From positions 434,001 to 498,000 of the forward strand of contig NZ_KB893246.1 in the NCBI RefSeq assembly GCF_000374065.1: a stretch of 64,000 bases of DNA. Reading direction: 5' to 3'. A model generated the notes under the pieces. It made no database searches, had not been told where the DNA came from, and worked only from the letters and a program-made list of their open reading frames with translations. Position 1 is the stretch's first letter; each line of letters opens with the position of its first letter. This stretch comes from Spirosoma luteum DSM 19990 (GTDB lineage: Bacteria; Bacteroidota; Bacteroidia; Cytophagales; Spirosomataceae). Below are positions 43,546 to 52,082 of this stretch, in pieces. The translations under genes were made by a program, and so were the position numbers.

Positions 43546-45120
43546 ATGGATGAATTAGAGAAGAAAATACCGGCCGATATGTGGCGCAAGACATTCGACG
43601 AAGCGGCCGAAGCCCCTCCGTCCCGTGTTTGGGATGCTATAGAACGGCAACTCGATGAGTCAAGCAATTCAAAAGTAGTCCCCCTCTGGGGAGCAGGATT
43701 GGCTTCATCCCGCCCATTGCTGTGGGGTACGGGGCTGGCTGCAGCTGTGGCATTACTACTAGTAGGCTGGTGGGTTATGCCTGTACCAACTGATAGTGAG
43801 CAATCCAGATTGTCGGACCAGCGTCAAACGGGTGTGACACCTGCATTTCCGAAAGCCACGGTACCGGAAAACTCATTAGCCTACGAGTCACAAAAAAAAC
43901 CTGTACCTCCCATTGAACAGGCGACTAAGCGGAGTGTATCATCGGCTAAAGGAGGCTCCAAGCAGTCGTATGATTTGTCTGTACCGACTCGAAAAAATCA
44001 GCCCGCCGACGGATTATTGTCACAGCTTACTACGGTACCAGTCAACAAAATGCCGGTTTTAGGTGAGCTGCCGGTACTACCAGGTGGCACTGAGCCGCCC
44101 ACCAGAACGGTAAGCAATCTGATGAGTACTCTTGGGGCTAGTTCTGTAGCAACTGCCTCATTTGTTCGGGAAGACCAGTCTTCACTCAGTACAGAGAATT
44201 CTAATCAGCTAAAAACGCTTAGGGGCAAGCCGATTCGTCTGCATGAGTTCGGTCATATCTACAGAATCGTATGGTTCCGGCCATCAGAGGCAACAGCGCA
44301 ACCGCAGGTCTCTACGTCGAAGCAAAAGAGCCGGGATCTTTGGGCCTCAGCGAATATCATGCCCGGAGCCTTTAACCCAATGGTCTCCGTACAGATGGCA
44401 TCGTTGGCCAATGCTGGTGTACTTAAAAATATGGCTGTTGCTAATAGTGCTTATCAGGCTCAAACGGTTACCAGTCGGGCCAATTTCTCCATGGCCTACC
44501 AGTTCACGGCTGGCGCGTTGCTCAACAAGCGCTGGTCGATAGAAACGGGCGTCGGATTTTTGACAGGTCGCTCAACGGTCGATACCCCCGCTCAACTTTC
44601 CGCTAATGGTATAGTTGCCACTAATGACATTAGAACAACCACCGGGAATTTGTACGTAGACGCTCTGCGAAACAGCAGTGCCAATGGGCCGAAGAACACC
44701 AGCCTAGATCAGGCTAATTTTGCCAACGGTGCATATGTACAACCCACCTATAGCGGTAAAACCAATCAGATGCTCACCAATGATTATCAGTTTGTTCAGG
44801 TTCCGGTTCAGGTTGGTTATCAGCTAAGGCCCCGGAAACGCCTGAGTCTTGCCGTACTGGGTGGCTTCATCTCCAACATTTTCATCCGGAATACGGTTGA
44901 TAATGAGATTATTGTTACGACGAAGGACGAGATTTACCGGCCCGTTTCGTTTGCCGCTATTGTGGGAGCCCGCTTCCGCTACCAGCCTTCGGTCCAATGG
45001 TCAGCTTCATTGGCGGGTGTCTATCAGCCCTCGATAGGGTTAGTTACACAGGCGCATTCGCAGGTACAAAGCCAGCCAACTACGGCCGGTATGACATTGG
45101 GGGTCGACTATCATTTTTAA
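43546..45120 (+). CDS. Anti-sigma-like membrane protein with beta-barrel-like C-terminus
   Basis: A 524-residue protein directly after the ECF sigma gene. Residues 1-45 are acidic and amphipathic (PADMWRKTFDEAAEAPPSRVWDAIERQL), as in Bacteroidota anti-sigma partners. A single membrane helix lies at about 58-78. A Ser/Thr/Pro-rich linker leads to a C-terminal part (about 305-524) of alternating strands ending in DYHF, which resembles an outer-membrane barrel ending in Phe. A protein spanning the inner membrane while ending in an outer-membrane-type barrel is unusual. The role as anti-sigma is inferred from position. Confidence 0.7.
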   Translation: MDELEKKIPADMWRKTFDEAAEAPPSRVWDAIERQLDESSNSKVVPLWGAGLASSRPLLWGTGLAAAVALLLVGWWVMPVPTDSEQSRLSDQRQTGVTPAFPKATVPENSLAYESQKKPVPPIEQATKRSVSSAKGGSKQSYDLSVPTRKNQPADGLLSQLTTVPVNKMPVLGELPVLPGGTEPPTRTVSNLMSTLGASSVATASFVREDQSSLSTENSNQLKTLRGKPIRLHEFGHIYRIVWFRPSEATAQPQVSTSKQKSRDLWASANIMPGAFNPMVSVQMASLANAGVLKNMAVANSAYQAQTVTSRANFSMAYQFTAGALLNKRWSIETGVGFLTGRSTVDTPAQLSANGIVATNDIRTTTGNLYVDALRNSSANGPKNTSLDQANFANGAYVQPTYSGKTNQMLTNDYQFVQVPVQVGYQLRPRKRLSLAVLGGFISNIFIRNTVDNEIIVTTKDEIYRPVSFAAIVGARFRYQPSVQWSASLAGVYQPSIGLVTQAHSQVQSQPTTAGMTLGVDYHF

Positions 45121-45131
45121 CCCACTTTAGC

Positions 45132-45608
45132 ATGAAGTATATTGTAGTAGTATTGCTTGTTGTCGTTTTTGTTCGTTGCATGAGTAATCTCACGCCACAA
45201 ACTGCACAGAATACGGCCACGGATAAACTCACTATTCGCACCGGAACTTCGTTTAATATGTGCGCCGGTTATTGCAGAAACGATTATGTTTTCAACGGCA
45301 CTAGTGTTACGCTGGCACAGAATGGTGCACTCCCTCAGGCTCAGGTAACACCCCGAAGCTGTCAGTCAGCAATTAACCAGACTCAGTGGAATGACATTAA
45401 AACGCTGGCTAATCTGGATGCATTTGGTAAAATAGCGAACGTATTGGGTTGTCCCGACTGCACTGACGGGGGTGCCGAATACATTGAGATACAGGTAGAC
45501 AATCAGAAACACCGGGTTACATTTCCGTACGGTAAAACAATTCCCGGATTTGAGACGCTGGTTGATATCTTACGTACGCAGCGAAATACATTTAAAACCT
45601 GTCCATGA
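45132..45608 (+). CDS. Hypothetical lipoprotein, 158 aa
   Basis: A 158-residue protein with a lipoprotein-like signal (VVFVRC, Cys16). The mature part has several paired cysteines (FNMCAGYCRND, RSCQSA, LGCPDCTDGG, KTCP at the end), suggesting disulfides. I do not recognise a family. It begins 11 bases after the anti-sigma-like gene, so it is probably part of the sigma-factor operon. I start at 45132 because this Met begins the signal peptide; the open frame upstream overlaps the previous gene. Confidence 0.7.
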   Translation: MKYIVVVLLVVVFVRCMSNLTPQTAQNTATDKLTIRTGTSFNMCAGYCRNDYVFNGTSVTLAQNGALPQAQVTPRSCQSAINQTQWNDIKTLANLDAFGKIANVLGCPDCTDGGAEYIEIQVDNQKHRVTFPYGKTIPGFETLVDILRTQRNTFKTCP

Positions 45609-45667
45609 GCCTGTCATCAATAAACTGGTTTTGATAACAGTGCGTTTTTAACCTTGTCAACTTTGTC

Positions 45668-46912
45668 ATGAAAACGACCTTATTTTCCAATACAATCATT
45701 TGTTTCTTCAGCATTCTGCTGGCAGCTATAAGTTGTAAAAGCACTTCTGTAAATCCAAATCCTGGGTCAGGCACCGCCAGTGAGTTGCGCGTATCGGCTC
45801 CTTTTGCCGATCAGACAACGCAATTTGCTTTCGAAGCGGCCAAACGGGTAGTTGCTCAGGAAGGGCAGGCCAAGAATGTTTTCATTTCTCCGCTTAGTTT
45901 GCACATTGCGCTGGGCATGGTATTAAATGGGGCTAATGGCCAAACAGCGCAGGAAATTCAGAAAGCATTAAAACTGGATGCCCAGACGTTGACCGAGGCA
46001 AACGCAACGTATCAGAATCTACTTGAAAACCTGCCGGGAGTGGACCCCAGTGTAACATTGACACTCGCCAATTCGGTCTGGTATCGAAACACCTTCCAGG
46101 TAGAAAACACCTTTCAGGATCTCCTTAAACAGACTTTTAAGGCGCAGGTATCTGCACAGGATTTTAACGATCCAGCTACGGTGACCAAAATCAATAGCTG
46201 GGCCAGTGAGCAAACGAAGGGCAGAATCCCTAAAGTTATTGATAAGATCCAGCCTGATAATATCATGTTTCTGCTGAACGCTCTCTATTTTAAAGGCGAT
46301 TGGAAAACGCCTTTCGATACTGATAAGACTATTGATTCCCCTTTCAAACTTGCTTCAGGCGAGTCGAAAACAGTACGCATGATGCGCCTTGAAACTAACC
46401 TGAATCGTTTCTTCCAGGCTAACTACCAGGCCATTGAGTTTCCCTACGGTACCGGAAAGTTTGCCATGACCGTTTTGTTGCCTTCAGAAAGCACAACGGC
46501 AGATGCACTGATTAGCGGTTTGACCAGCGCTGAATGGGCAAAAATTCAGAAAGGTATGATACTGGGTAGAATAGATATTGGTCTGCCCAAGTTTACACTG
46601 AATTATGACATCATACTCAATAATGTGTTGAGTGCTATGGGTATGCCTACTGCTTTTACGGATCGGGCAGATTTTACTAAAATAAATACGAAAGGAGGGT
46701 TAACACTTAGCTTTGTGAAGCAGAACACATTCGTTGCTGTCGATGAAAAAGGAACAGAAGCGGCCGCTGTTACGTCTGTAGGTGTTGTTACAACATCCGT
46801 GCAACTACCAACACTCATTGACCGACCCTTTGTTTTTGTTATTCATGAAAAAACAACCGGAACGATCCTATTCATTGGAAAGATTGCCGATCCAACTAAA
46901 ACAAATTCATGA
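45668..46912 (+). CDS. Serpin family protease inhibitor (lipoprotein)
   Basis: A 414-residue serpin with a lipoprotein signal (lipobox Cys23 in LLAAISC). Serpin landmarks: NVFISPLSLHIALGMVLNGANG near the start, FLLNALYFKGDWKTPFD, and DRPFVFVIHEKTTGTILFIGKI at the end. The reactive loop hinge EKGTEAAAVTSVG has small residues, so it should be an inhibitory serpin. Counting against alpha-1-antitrypsin without gaps gives P1-P1' as Thr376-Ser377. Surface or periplasmic anchoring suggests defence against foreign proteases. It overlaps the next gene by four bases. Confidence 0.94.
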   Translation: MKTTLFSNTIICFFSILLAAISCKSTSVNPNPGSGTASELRVSAPFADQTTQFAFEAAKRVVAQEGQAKNVFISPLSLHIALGMVLNGANGQTAQEIQKALKLDAQTLTEANATYQNLLENLPGVDPSVTLTLANSVWYRNTFQVENTFQDLLKQTFKAQVSAQDFNDPATVTKINSWASEQTKGRIPKVIDKIQPDNIMFLLNALYFKGDWKTPFDTDKTIDSPFKLASGESKTVRMMRLETNLNRFFQANYQAIEFPYGTGKFAMTVLLPSESTTADALISGLTSAEWAKIQKGMILGRIDIGLPKFTLNYDIILNNVLSAMGMPTAFTDRADFTKINTKGGLTLSFVKQNTFVAVDEKGTEAAAVTSVGVVTTSVQLPTLIDRPFVFVIHEKTTGTILFIGKIADPTKTNS

Positions 46913-47358
46913 GATTTTTAACGAAAGTTTTTCTAATTCCTGCTTTACTTATCGCATTTAATGGATGTAGAAGTAGAGACGTTGTTTTGGCACCTCAGAT
47001 TGCCAGTTTAGTGGGTACATGGCGGCTTGTTGAGCCAGATTCTTCCTATACGGTAACCTTAACTTTTGCCCTGGATACCGCTAACCCACCGCTTGACATA
47101 ACCCCATTCCTGGCCAATGGAAAATCATCGGTAAACGACTATAATGTGCGTTTGTTTGCCACTATTGATGGTATGATGTCTGCGGAAAATCTGGGAAGCA
47201 CAAAAAAAGCAGGTACTCTCAAGGCCACTGAATTCGAGCAGCGTTATTTCACCAATTTGAGGGCTGTTGTACGCTTCGACATGATAACGCCGGATAAACT
47301 CCGCTTACGCCATGGTGGTGAGTCACCTCATTTCATGATTTATGAAAGAGTAAACTGA
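46909..47358 (+). CDS. Hypothetical lipoprotein overlapping the serpin gene
   Basis: A 149-residue lipoprotein (Cys20 in LLIAFNGC). The mature part starts with a lipocalin-like phrase, LVGTWRLVEPDSSYTVTLTF, and ends with DKLRLRHGGESPHFMIYERV, so a small beta-barrel such as META or lipocalin-like is plausible but unproven. The ATG overlaps the serpin stop (ATGA), so the two are translationally coupled and may act together. A terminator follows. Confidence 0.75.
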   Translation: MRFLTKVFLIPALLIAFNGCRSRDVVLAPQIASLVGTWRLVEPDSSYTVTLTFALDTANPPLDITPFLANGKSSVNDYNVRLFATIDGMMSAENLGSTKKAGTLKATEFEQRYFTNLRAVVRFDMITPDKLRLRHGGESPHFMIYERVN

Positions 47359-47477
47359 CTATGAGGGGTTTAAAAAGCCTCTTTGAGCAAATTGCAGAAG
47401 TACGCAGGCTGTCTTTTTGCTAGCCTACCGCTCTTTTCTACAACGATAATAGTTTGTCTTTTTGTGTAAGAACCAAC

Positions 47478-47515
47478 ATTACCCGGCCGTAATCAGGACA
47501 GCCGGGTAATTTTTT
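47478..47515 (+). terminator. Intrinsic terminator after the serpin gene pair
   Basis: ATTACCCGGC (47478-47487) pairs perfectly with GCCGGGTAAT (47501-47510), followed by five Ts. It ends 22 bases before another long hairpin. Confidence 0.9.
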
Positions 47516-47536
47516 GCTATTCATTCCAACGATTTC

Positions 47537-47589
47537 TTTTCATGCGGGGTCTCTGCGTAAAACCTTGACGCAGAGACCCCGCATGAAAA
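47537..47589 (+). repeat. 22-bp perfect hairpin burying the next start codon (GAGAC family)
   Basis: Bases 47537-47558 are the exact reverse complement of 47568-47589, with a 9-base loop. The ATG of the LVIVD protein (47583-47585) is inside the right arm, so the start codon and the place where a ribosome site would lie are base-paired in the RNA. The CGCAGAGACC core resembles the GAGACGC units at 25414-25506. Confidence 0.9.
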
Positions 47590-48854
47590 CCACACATTTA
47601 CTTTTTCTGCTGGTAGCCACCTGGCTCACTGGCTGCACCGATAAATGCGAACAGACACGTACCTTCCGCCGATATACGCCCGTTACACTGACAGTTCAGC
47701 AGGTACGGGCAGGCGTGCGTGTAGAAGCAGTTCAGGCACTCCACAAACCGGGCAAAATTTACACCAAAGGTGGATTCCTGTTCATCAATGAACTGAAAGA
47801 GGGAATTCATATTATTGACAACCGCAATCCCGCGTTGCCTCAGCCAATTGCGTTTCTCAGAATTCCGGGCAATGGCGACATGGCCGTTCGGAACAACATC
47901 CTATACGCTGACAGCTATATGGATTTGGTAGCGTTCGACATCAGTAATCCAGCTCAGCCCCGCGAAGTAAGCCGCGTAGAGTCAGTGTTTTCGAATGGGC
48001 AGTTTGAAGGTGGCTGGTGGAACATAAATGCTCAAACGCTCACCCTCAGCGACCAGCGTGTAGAGTATGTAACGGAAACCATCAAAACCGATTGCGACGG
48101 TTCCAGCCCCGGCAGTTGGGCCAGCTGTCCTGGCTGTGATAGGGCGACCCTGAGTTTCAGTTCGATACAGTTGGCAAGTCAGCCCAATAATAACGGCACG
48201 GCGGGTTCGATGGCCCGGTTTGCCTTGTATAATAATTTTCTTTACACGGTTGGCCAGTCGGATATGCAACTGTTCGACATTGAGAATGCGGCTAAACCCA
48301 GTGCCAAAAGCCGCATCAGTTTAGGGAGTGGTATTGAAACCATTTTTCCGTACAAGGACAAACTCTTCATTGGCTCCCAGACGGGCATGTTTATTTACGA
48401 CAATAGTAACCCGGCTAATCCCGTCCGGCTATCGGTTTTCCAGCACGCCCGCGTGTGCGACCCTGTGGTAGTAGATGGCGATATTGCTTACGTTACCTTA
48501 CGAAACGGAACTGCGTGTAGTGGGTATACCAATCAATTGGATGTAGTGGATATCAGTAATCTTTCCAGTCCTACCCTACTCAAAAGCTACCCCATGCAAA
48601 ATCCGCATGGCCTCGGTGTCGATTTCCCAAATCTATTCATCTGTGAAGGGGCATTTGGACTAAAGAGTTTCGATGCCAGTTCTCCACTGAATATCAAGCA
48701 GTTAAGTCAGATAACGGGTCAGGATGCCTACGATGTAATTCCGCTCAACAAAACATTGCTGTTGATTGGGAAAGATGGGTTGTATCAATTCGATTACACC
48801 AATCCGGCGCAACTGCGTCAGGTAAGTAAATTGTCAGTCAATCGTCCGTACTAA
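47583..48854 (+). CDS. LVIVD-repeat beta-propeller lipoprotein
   Basis: A 423-residue lipoprotein (Cys18 in LVATWLTGC). The body consists of repeated propeller blades of the LVIVD type, for example GFLFINELKEGIHIIDNRNP, NILYADSYMDLVAFDISNP and YTVGQSDMQLFDIENAA. These are surface or periplasmic proteins of unknown function. The open frame extends 23 codons further upstream, but those codons translate the hairpin, so I use the Met that begins a lipoprotein signal. The start is inside a 22-bp stem. It is 13 bases upstream of an outer-membrane protein gene. Confidence 0.82.
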   Translation: MKTTHLLFLLVATWLTGCTDKCEQTRTFRRYTPVTLTVQQVRAGVRVEAVQALHKPGKIYTKGGFLFINELKEGIHIIDNRNPALPQPIAFLRIPGNGDMAVRNNILYADSYMDLVAFDISNPAQPREVSRVESVFSNGQFEGGWWNINAQTLTLSDQRVEYVTETIKTDCDGSSPGSWASCPGCDRATLSFSSIQLASQPNNNGTAGSMARFALYNNFLYTVGQSDMQLFDIENAAKPSAKSRISLGSGIETIFPYKDKLFIGSQTGMFIYDNSNPANPVRLSVFQHARVCDPVVVDGDIAYVTLRNGTACSGYTNQLDVVDISNLSSPTLLKSYPMQNPHGLGVDFPNLFICEGAFGLKSFDASSPLNIKQLSQITGQDAYDVIPLNKTLLLIGKDGLYQFDYTNPAQLRQVSKLSVNRPY

Positions 48855-48867
48855 TTATCGGTTCATC

Positions 48868-49452
48868 ATGAAAAAAATCACTTTTCTGCTGATGGGCTTA
48901 CTGCCCCTGCTGGTTTGGGGGCAAACAACGCCTTTCAAGCCAGTATTCACGAACATGACCGAATTGGGAGCTACGTTTGGCCAGGTCCGCTATAACAACG
49001 GCGTTACTTTTTCGGAGTCGGTAGCTAAACGGGTTAACCTGACGGCCCAAACCTTCAACGGCGTTCTGTTGCATCCGCGTTTGGCCGTGGGAGCTACCGT
49101 TGGGGTTGACTGGTACAACACGGCCTTGTTGATACCCGTATGCGCGGGCTTACGTTATGATTTGGCTAGGCCGAACAACAAAAATCTGCGAATTTTCAGC
49201 AGTTTAGATACGGGCTGGGGATTTGCCTGGCTCAACGAAGATGTAACGGGCTATAAAACCACCGGTGGCTGGATCATTTCGCCCGGTATCGGCTTCCGGA
49301 TTGGCAAGCCATCCAATGCCAATTTCGTCATGTCGCTAAGTTATAAACGTCAGGCTGCGGAAGCCGATATGCCTTTATTTTACAATGAACTGGCGAAGCA
49401 CGAAACCCGCGTGTACAACCGCATGGCAATCAGAATGGGGATTGGTTTTTGA
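48868..49452 (+). CDS. Outer-membrane beta-barrel-like protein, 194 aa
   Basis: A 194-residue exported protein (signal peptide ending LLVWGQ). The rest is Gly/aromatic-rich alternating strands (AVGATVGVDWYNTALLIPV, GLRYDL, GWIISPGIGFRIG) and ends in GIGF with a terminal Phe. This fits a small outer-membrane barrel. It follows the LVIVD protein by 13 bases and is probably its partner. I see no more specific family. Confidence 0.72.
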   Translation: MKKITFLLMGLLPLLVWGQTTPFKPVFTNMTELGATFGQVRYNNGVTFSESVAKRVNLTAQTFNGVLLHPRLAVGATVGVDWYNTALLIPVCAGLRYDLARPNNKNLRIFSSLDTGWGFAWLNEDVTGYKTTGGWIISPGIGFRIGKPSNANFVMSLSYKRQAAEADMPLFYNELAKHETRVYNRMAIRMGIGF

Positions 49453-49511
49453 GAGGGCTTGTAAATTTAATCGTCATTCAGTATAAATGAGCTAACAATT
49501 TAGCCATTTCT

Positions 49512-49644
49512 GAGTTTTACCAACTAGATACAATGTGCGGTAAGGTTTCAACTGACGTACACTAATTCAACATATGTGTGAATTAGAGACCCGCAAGTTG
49601 TATCTATTTGCTGATTTCAGCGTCTAAAGATTGGTAACAAACTC
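49512..49644. other. Nested inverted-repeat structure in a 315-base gene-free gap
   Basis: The 49453-49767 gap holds no convincing gene. Within it, 49521-49540 pairs with 49591-49610 at 17 of 20 positions plus one G-U. Inside that, CTAATTCA (49562-49569) pairs with TGAATTAG (49579-49586). Outside it, TTACCAA (49517-49523) pairs with TTGGTAA (49631-49637), and GAGTT with AACTC. A competing hairpin CAAACTC/GAGTTTG lies at 49638-49655. It could be a small RNA, a leader of the next gene, or a MITE-like remnant. Confidence 0.5.
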
Positions 49645-49767
49645 TACAGAGTTTGATCGATACATCGAACGATAAAATAAGAGTCGGTTATTGATCAGCT
49701 AGTTTAACACTCATTATTAGTTGAATAATAAGGTAATAATTAGTGCTCGCCATCACAAATTATAGTT

Positions 49768-49965
49768 ATGAAAAAGTTAGTTTCTCTTTTTGTTGGTAGT
49801 TTACTTTTCATTGCCGGATACCAACAGGCACAAAAACAGGTACAATACGCGAAATCCAGAGCCTCCATTGAGAGTCCGGCTTATGCCGAAAAGCCGGTCA
49901 TTGTCCCCGTCGAAAACACACCAACTCTTGCCTTTTATTTGAGTAGATCGTTTGTGAAGAATTAG
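49768..49965 (+). CDS. Small exported or membrane-anchored hypothetical protein, 65 aa
   Basis: A 65-residue protein starting MKKLVSLFVGSLLFIAGYQQ, a short hydrophobic signal or anchor, followed by a hydrophilic tail rich in Lys, Ser and Pro. I do not recognise a family. It lies between the structured gap and a strong terminator, in the + direction. The signal-like start and terminator favour a real gene. Confidence 0.55.
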   Translation: MKKLVSLFVGSLLFIAGYQQAQKQVQYAKSRASIESPAYAEKPVIVPVENTPTLAFYLSRSFVKN

Positions 49966-49980
49966 CTGGTTTATCTTAAC

Positions 49981-50025
49981 AGCACAAAAAAATCCACTGA
50001 TTAATCAGTGGATTTTTTTTGTGCT
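49981..50025. terminator. Bidirectional terminator
   Basis: A near-perfect 22-bp palindrome: AGCAC-A7-TCCACTGATT against AATCAGTGGA-T8-GTGCT. It gives a T-run on both strands, between the small + gene and the end of typA on the minus strand. Confidence 0.9.
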
Positions 50026-50039
50026 CGGTTGCTGCGTGC

Positions 50040-51854
50040 TTACGCCATAGCAAATTTGTTTTGGTTGCGTTTACGCTCATTCTCATCCAGGAAAATCTTG
50101 CGAATCCGCAACGCTTTAGGTGTCACCTCAAGGTACTCGTCCTTCTGGATATATTCCATGCACTCTTCCAGCGAGAACGATATCTTAGGAGCAATCTTCA
50201 CGTTATTGTCCGAACCCGAGGCCCGCATGTTAGTCAATTGTTTTGCGGTTTGCACGTTGACAACAATATCGTTTTGGCGGTTGTGTTCGCCAATTACCTG
50301 ACCCGTATAAATCTCATCGCCTGGCTCAATAAAGAATGAGCCCCGATCTTGAAGCTTGTCAATTGAGTAGGCAGTAGCCATACCACTGGTCATTGAAATA
50401 AGCGACCCGTTGATACGCTCGGCAATGGGTCCTTTGTATTCCTGATACTCTTTAAACCGGTGGCTCATAACAGCTTCACCGAATGTAGCTGTCAGAACGT
50501 TAGAACGAAGGCCAATCAACCCACGCGATGGGATGTCGAACTCAAGATGCTGCAGGTCGCCTTTTGGCTCCATAATCAGCAATTCTCCTTTCCGCTGCGT
50601 TGCCAGTTCAATTACCTTACCGGCCGTTTCTTCGGGCACGTCGACCACGAGCGTCTCAATCGGCTCTAACTTATGGCCGTTCTCGTCTTCTTTATACAAT
50701 ACCTGAGGCTGGCCTACCTGTAACTCATAGCCTTCCCGACGCATTGTCTCTATCAACACCGACAAGTGAAGAATACCCCGCCCATAAACCAGGAAGCGAT
50801 CTTCGCTATCCGTGTTTTCGACGCGCAACGCCAGGTTTTTCTCAATTTCCTTGTAGAGCCGCTCACGTAGGTGACGAGAGGTAACAAACTTACCTTCCTT
50901 ACCAAAAAATGGCGAGTTGTTTATGGTGAACAACATGTTCATGGTTGGCTCATCCACCGAAATTCGGGTGATAGCTTCCGGTGTTTCGAAGTCCGTTAGC
51001 GTATCGCCAATCTCGAAATCTTCCAGGCCGGTTACAGCGCAGATATCGCCACAGGCAACCTCTGTCACTTTAACCTTACCAAGTCCTTCAAAAGATTGAA
51101 GTTCTTTGACCTTCACCCGTTTCACCGAGCCATCCGACTTCACAAGGCCCATGTTGGCACCTTCTTTCAGCGTGCCCCGATGCACCCGTCCGATAGCGAT
51201 ACGACCAACGAAAGCCGAGTAATCGAGCGATGTGATCTGCATCTGTGGCAGCCCTTCGTTCATAGGGGGGGCAGGAATAGTTGCTACAATGGTATCAAGA
51301 AGATACGTGATATTATCAGTAGGAGTTTTCCAGTCCGGACCCATCCAACCTTGTTTGGACGAACCATAAACCGTCGGGAAATCCAGCTGGTCTTCCGTAG
51401 CACCCAGGTTGAACATCAGGTCGAACACCTGTTCGTGAACCTCCTCTGGACGGCAGTTCTCTTTGTCGACTTTATTGATGATCACAATTGGCTTCAGGCC
51501 CAATTGTAGCGCTTTGCTTAACACAAAACGGGTTTGTGGCATGGCTCCTTCAAAAGCGTCGACCAGCAGACAAACGCCATCGGCCATTTTCAGAACACGT
51601 TCCACTTCACCGCCAAAGTCACTGTGACCTGGTGTATCGATGATATTGATTTTAACGTCATTGTACCGAACCGACACGTTTTTGGAAACGATGGTAATAC
51701 CCCGTTCCCGCTCAAGGTCGTTGTTATCCAAAATCAGGTCGCCGAATTCCTGATTGTCCCGAAAAAGTTTGGATGCGTGAATAATCTTGTCGACCAGCGT
51801 AGTTTTGCCGTGGTCAACGTGGGCGATGATAGCTATATTACGAATTGATTGCAT
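50040..51854 (-). CDS. typA: GTP-binding translational regulator TypA/BipA
   Basis: A 604-residue translational GTPase that helps late 50S assembly and growth at low temperature or under stress. G1 ([10 protein letters not shown], 11-20), [10 protein letters not shown]3 ([12 protein letters not shown]) and G4 ([13 protein letters not shown]) are all intact. The C-terminal BipA-specific part ([21 protein letters not shown]) is complete. It is monocistronic, with a promoter 121 bases upstream and a leader almost entirely folded into one hairpin. Confidence 0.97.
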   Translation of the reverse strand: MQSIRNIAIIAHVDHGKTTLVDKIIHASKLFRDNQEFGDLILDNNDLERERGITIVSKNVSVRYNDVKINIIDTPGHSDFGGEVERVLKMADGVCLLVDAFEGAMPQTRFVLSKALQLGLKPIVIINKVDKENCRPEEVHEQVFDLMFNLGATEDQLDFPTVYGSSKQGWMGPDWKTPTDNITYLLDTIVATIPAPPMNEGLPQMQITSLDYSAFVGRIAIGRVHRGTLKEGANMGLVKSDGSVKRVKVKELQSFEGLGKVKVTEVACGDICAVTGLEDFEIGDTLTDFETPEAITRISVDEPTMNMLFTINNSPFFGKEGKFVTSRHLRERLYKEIEKNLALRVENTDSEDRFLVYGRGILHLSVLIETMRREGYELQVGQPQVLYKEDENGHKLEPIETLVVDVPEETAGKVIELATQRKGELLIMEPKGDLQHLEFDIPSRGLIGLRSNVLTATFGEAVMSHRFKEYQEYKGPIAERINGSLISMTSGMATAYSIDKLQDRGSFFIEPGDEIYTGQVIGEHNRQNDIVVNVQTAKQLTNMRASGSDNNVKIAPKISFSLEECMEYIQKDEYLEVTPKALRIRKIFLDENERKRNQNKFAMA

Positions 51855-51982
51855 ACACTGTATGAACCAGTTTCTAGCTGATTCAATTGATTTTCATGAT
51901 TTATAGTATCCTTCTGGAACGAGGTATAAATAATCATGGAAATCAAATAGATCCCGGTCCAGCTAATTTTAGCGCAAAGGTA
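51852..51982 (-). promoter_or_regulatory. typA promoter and structured 5' leader
   Basis: On the minus strand, TACCTTTG at 51982-51975 is a perfect -7 box. Immediately after the expected start site, 51965-51925 pairs with 51905-51875: TAGCTG/CAGCTA at the base, then TTGATTT and CATGATT blocks against AAATCAA and AATCATG, then TATA/TATA, with a 19-base loop. A second small hairpin, CATAC-AGT-GTATG (51864-51852), contains the typA ATG. This looks like a regulatory leader, possibly temperature-responsive. Confidence 0.6.
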
Positions 51983-52082
51983 CGAAATTATACACTGAAA
52001 CACAGATTTTTACAAGTAATAAAACGAAAAAAGCCCATTCAAGGACCTAGTTCTTGTAAAAATACAATTTCTTAACAGTTGC

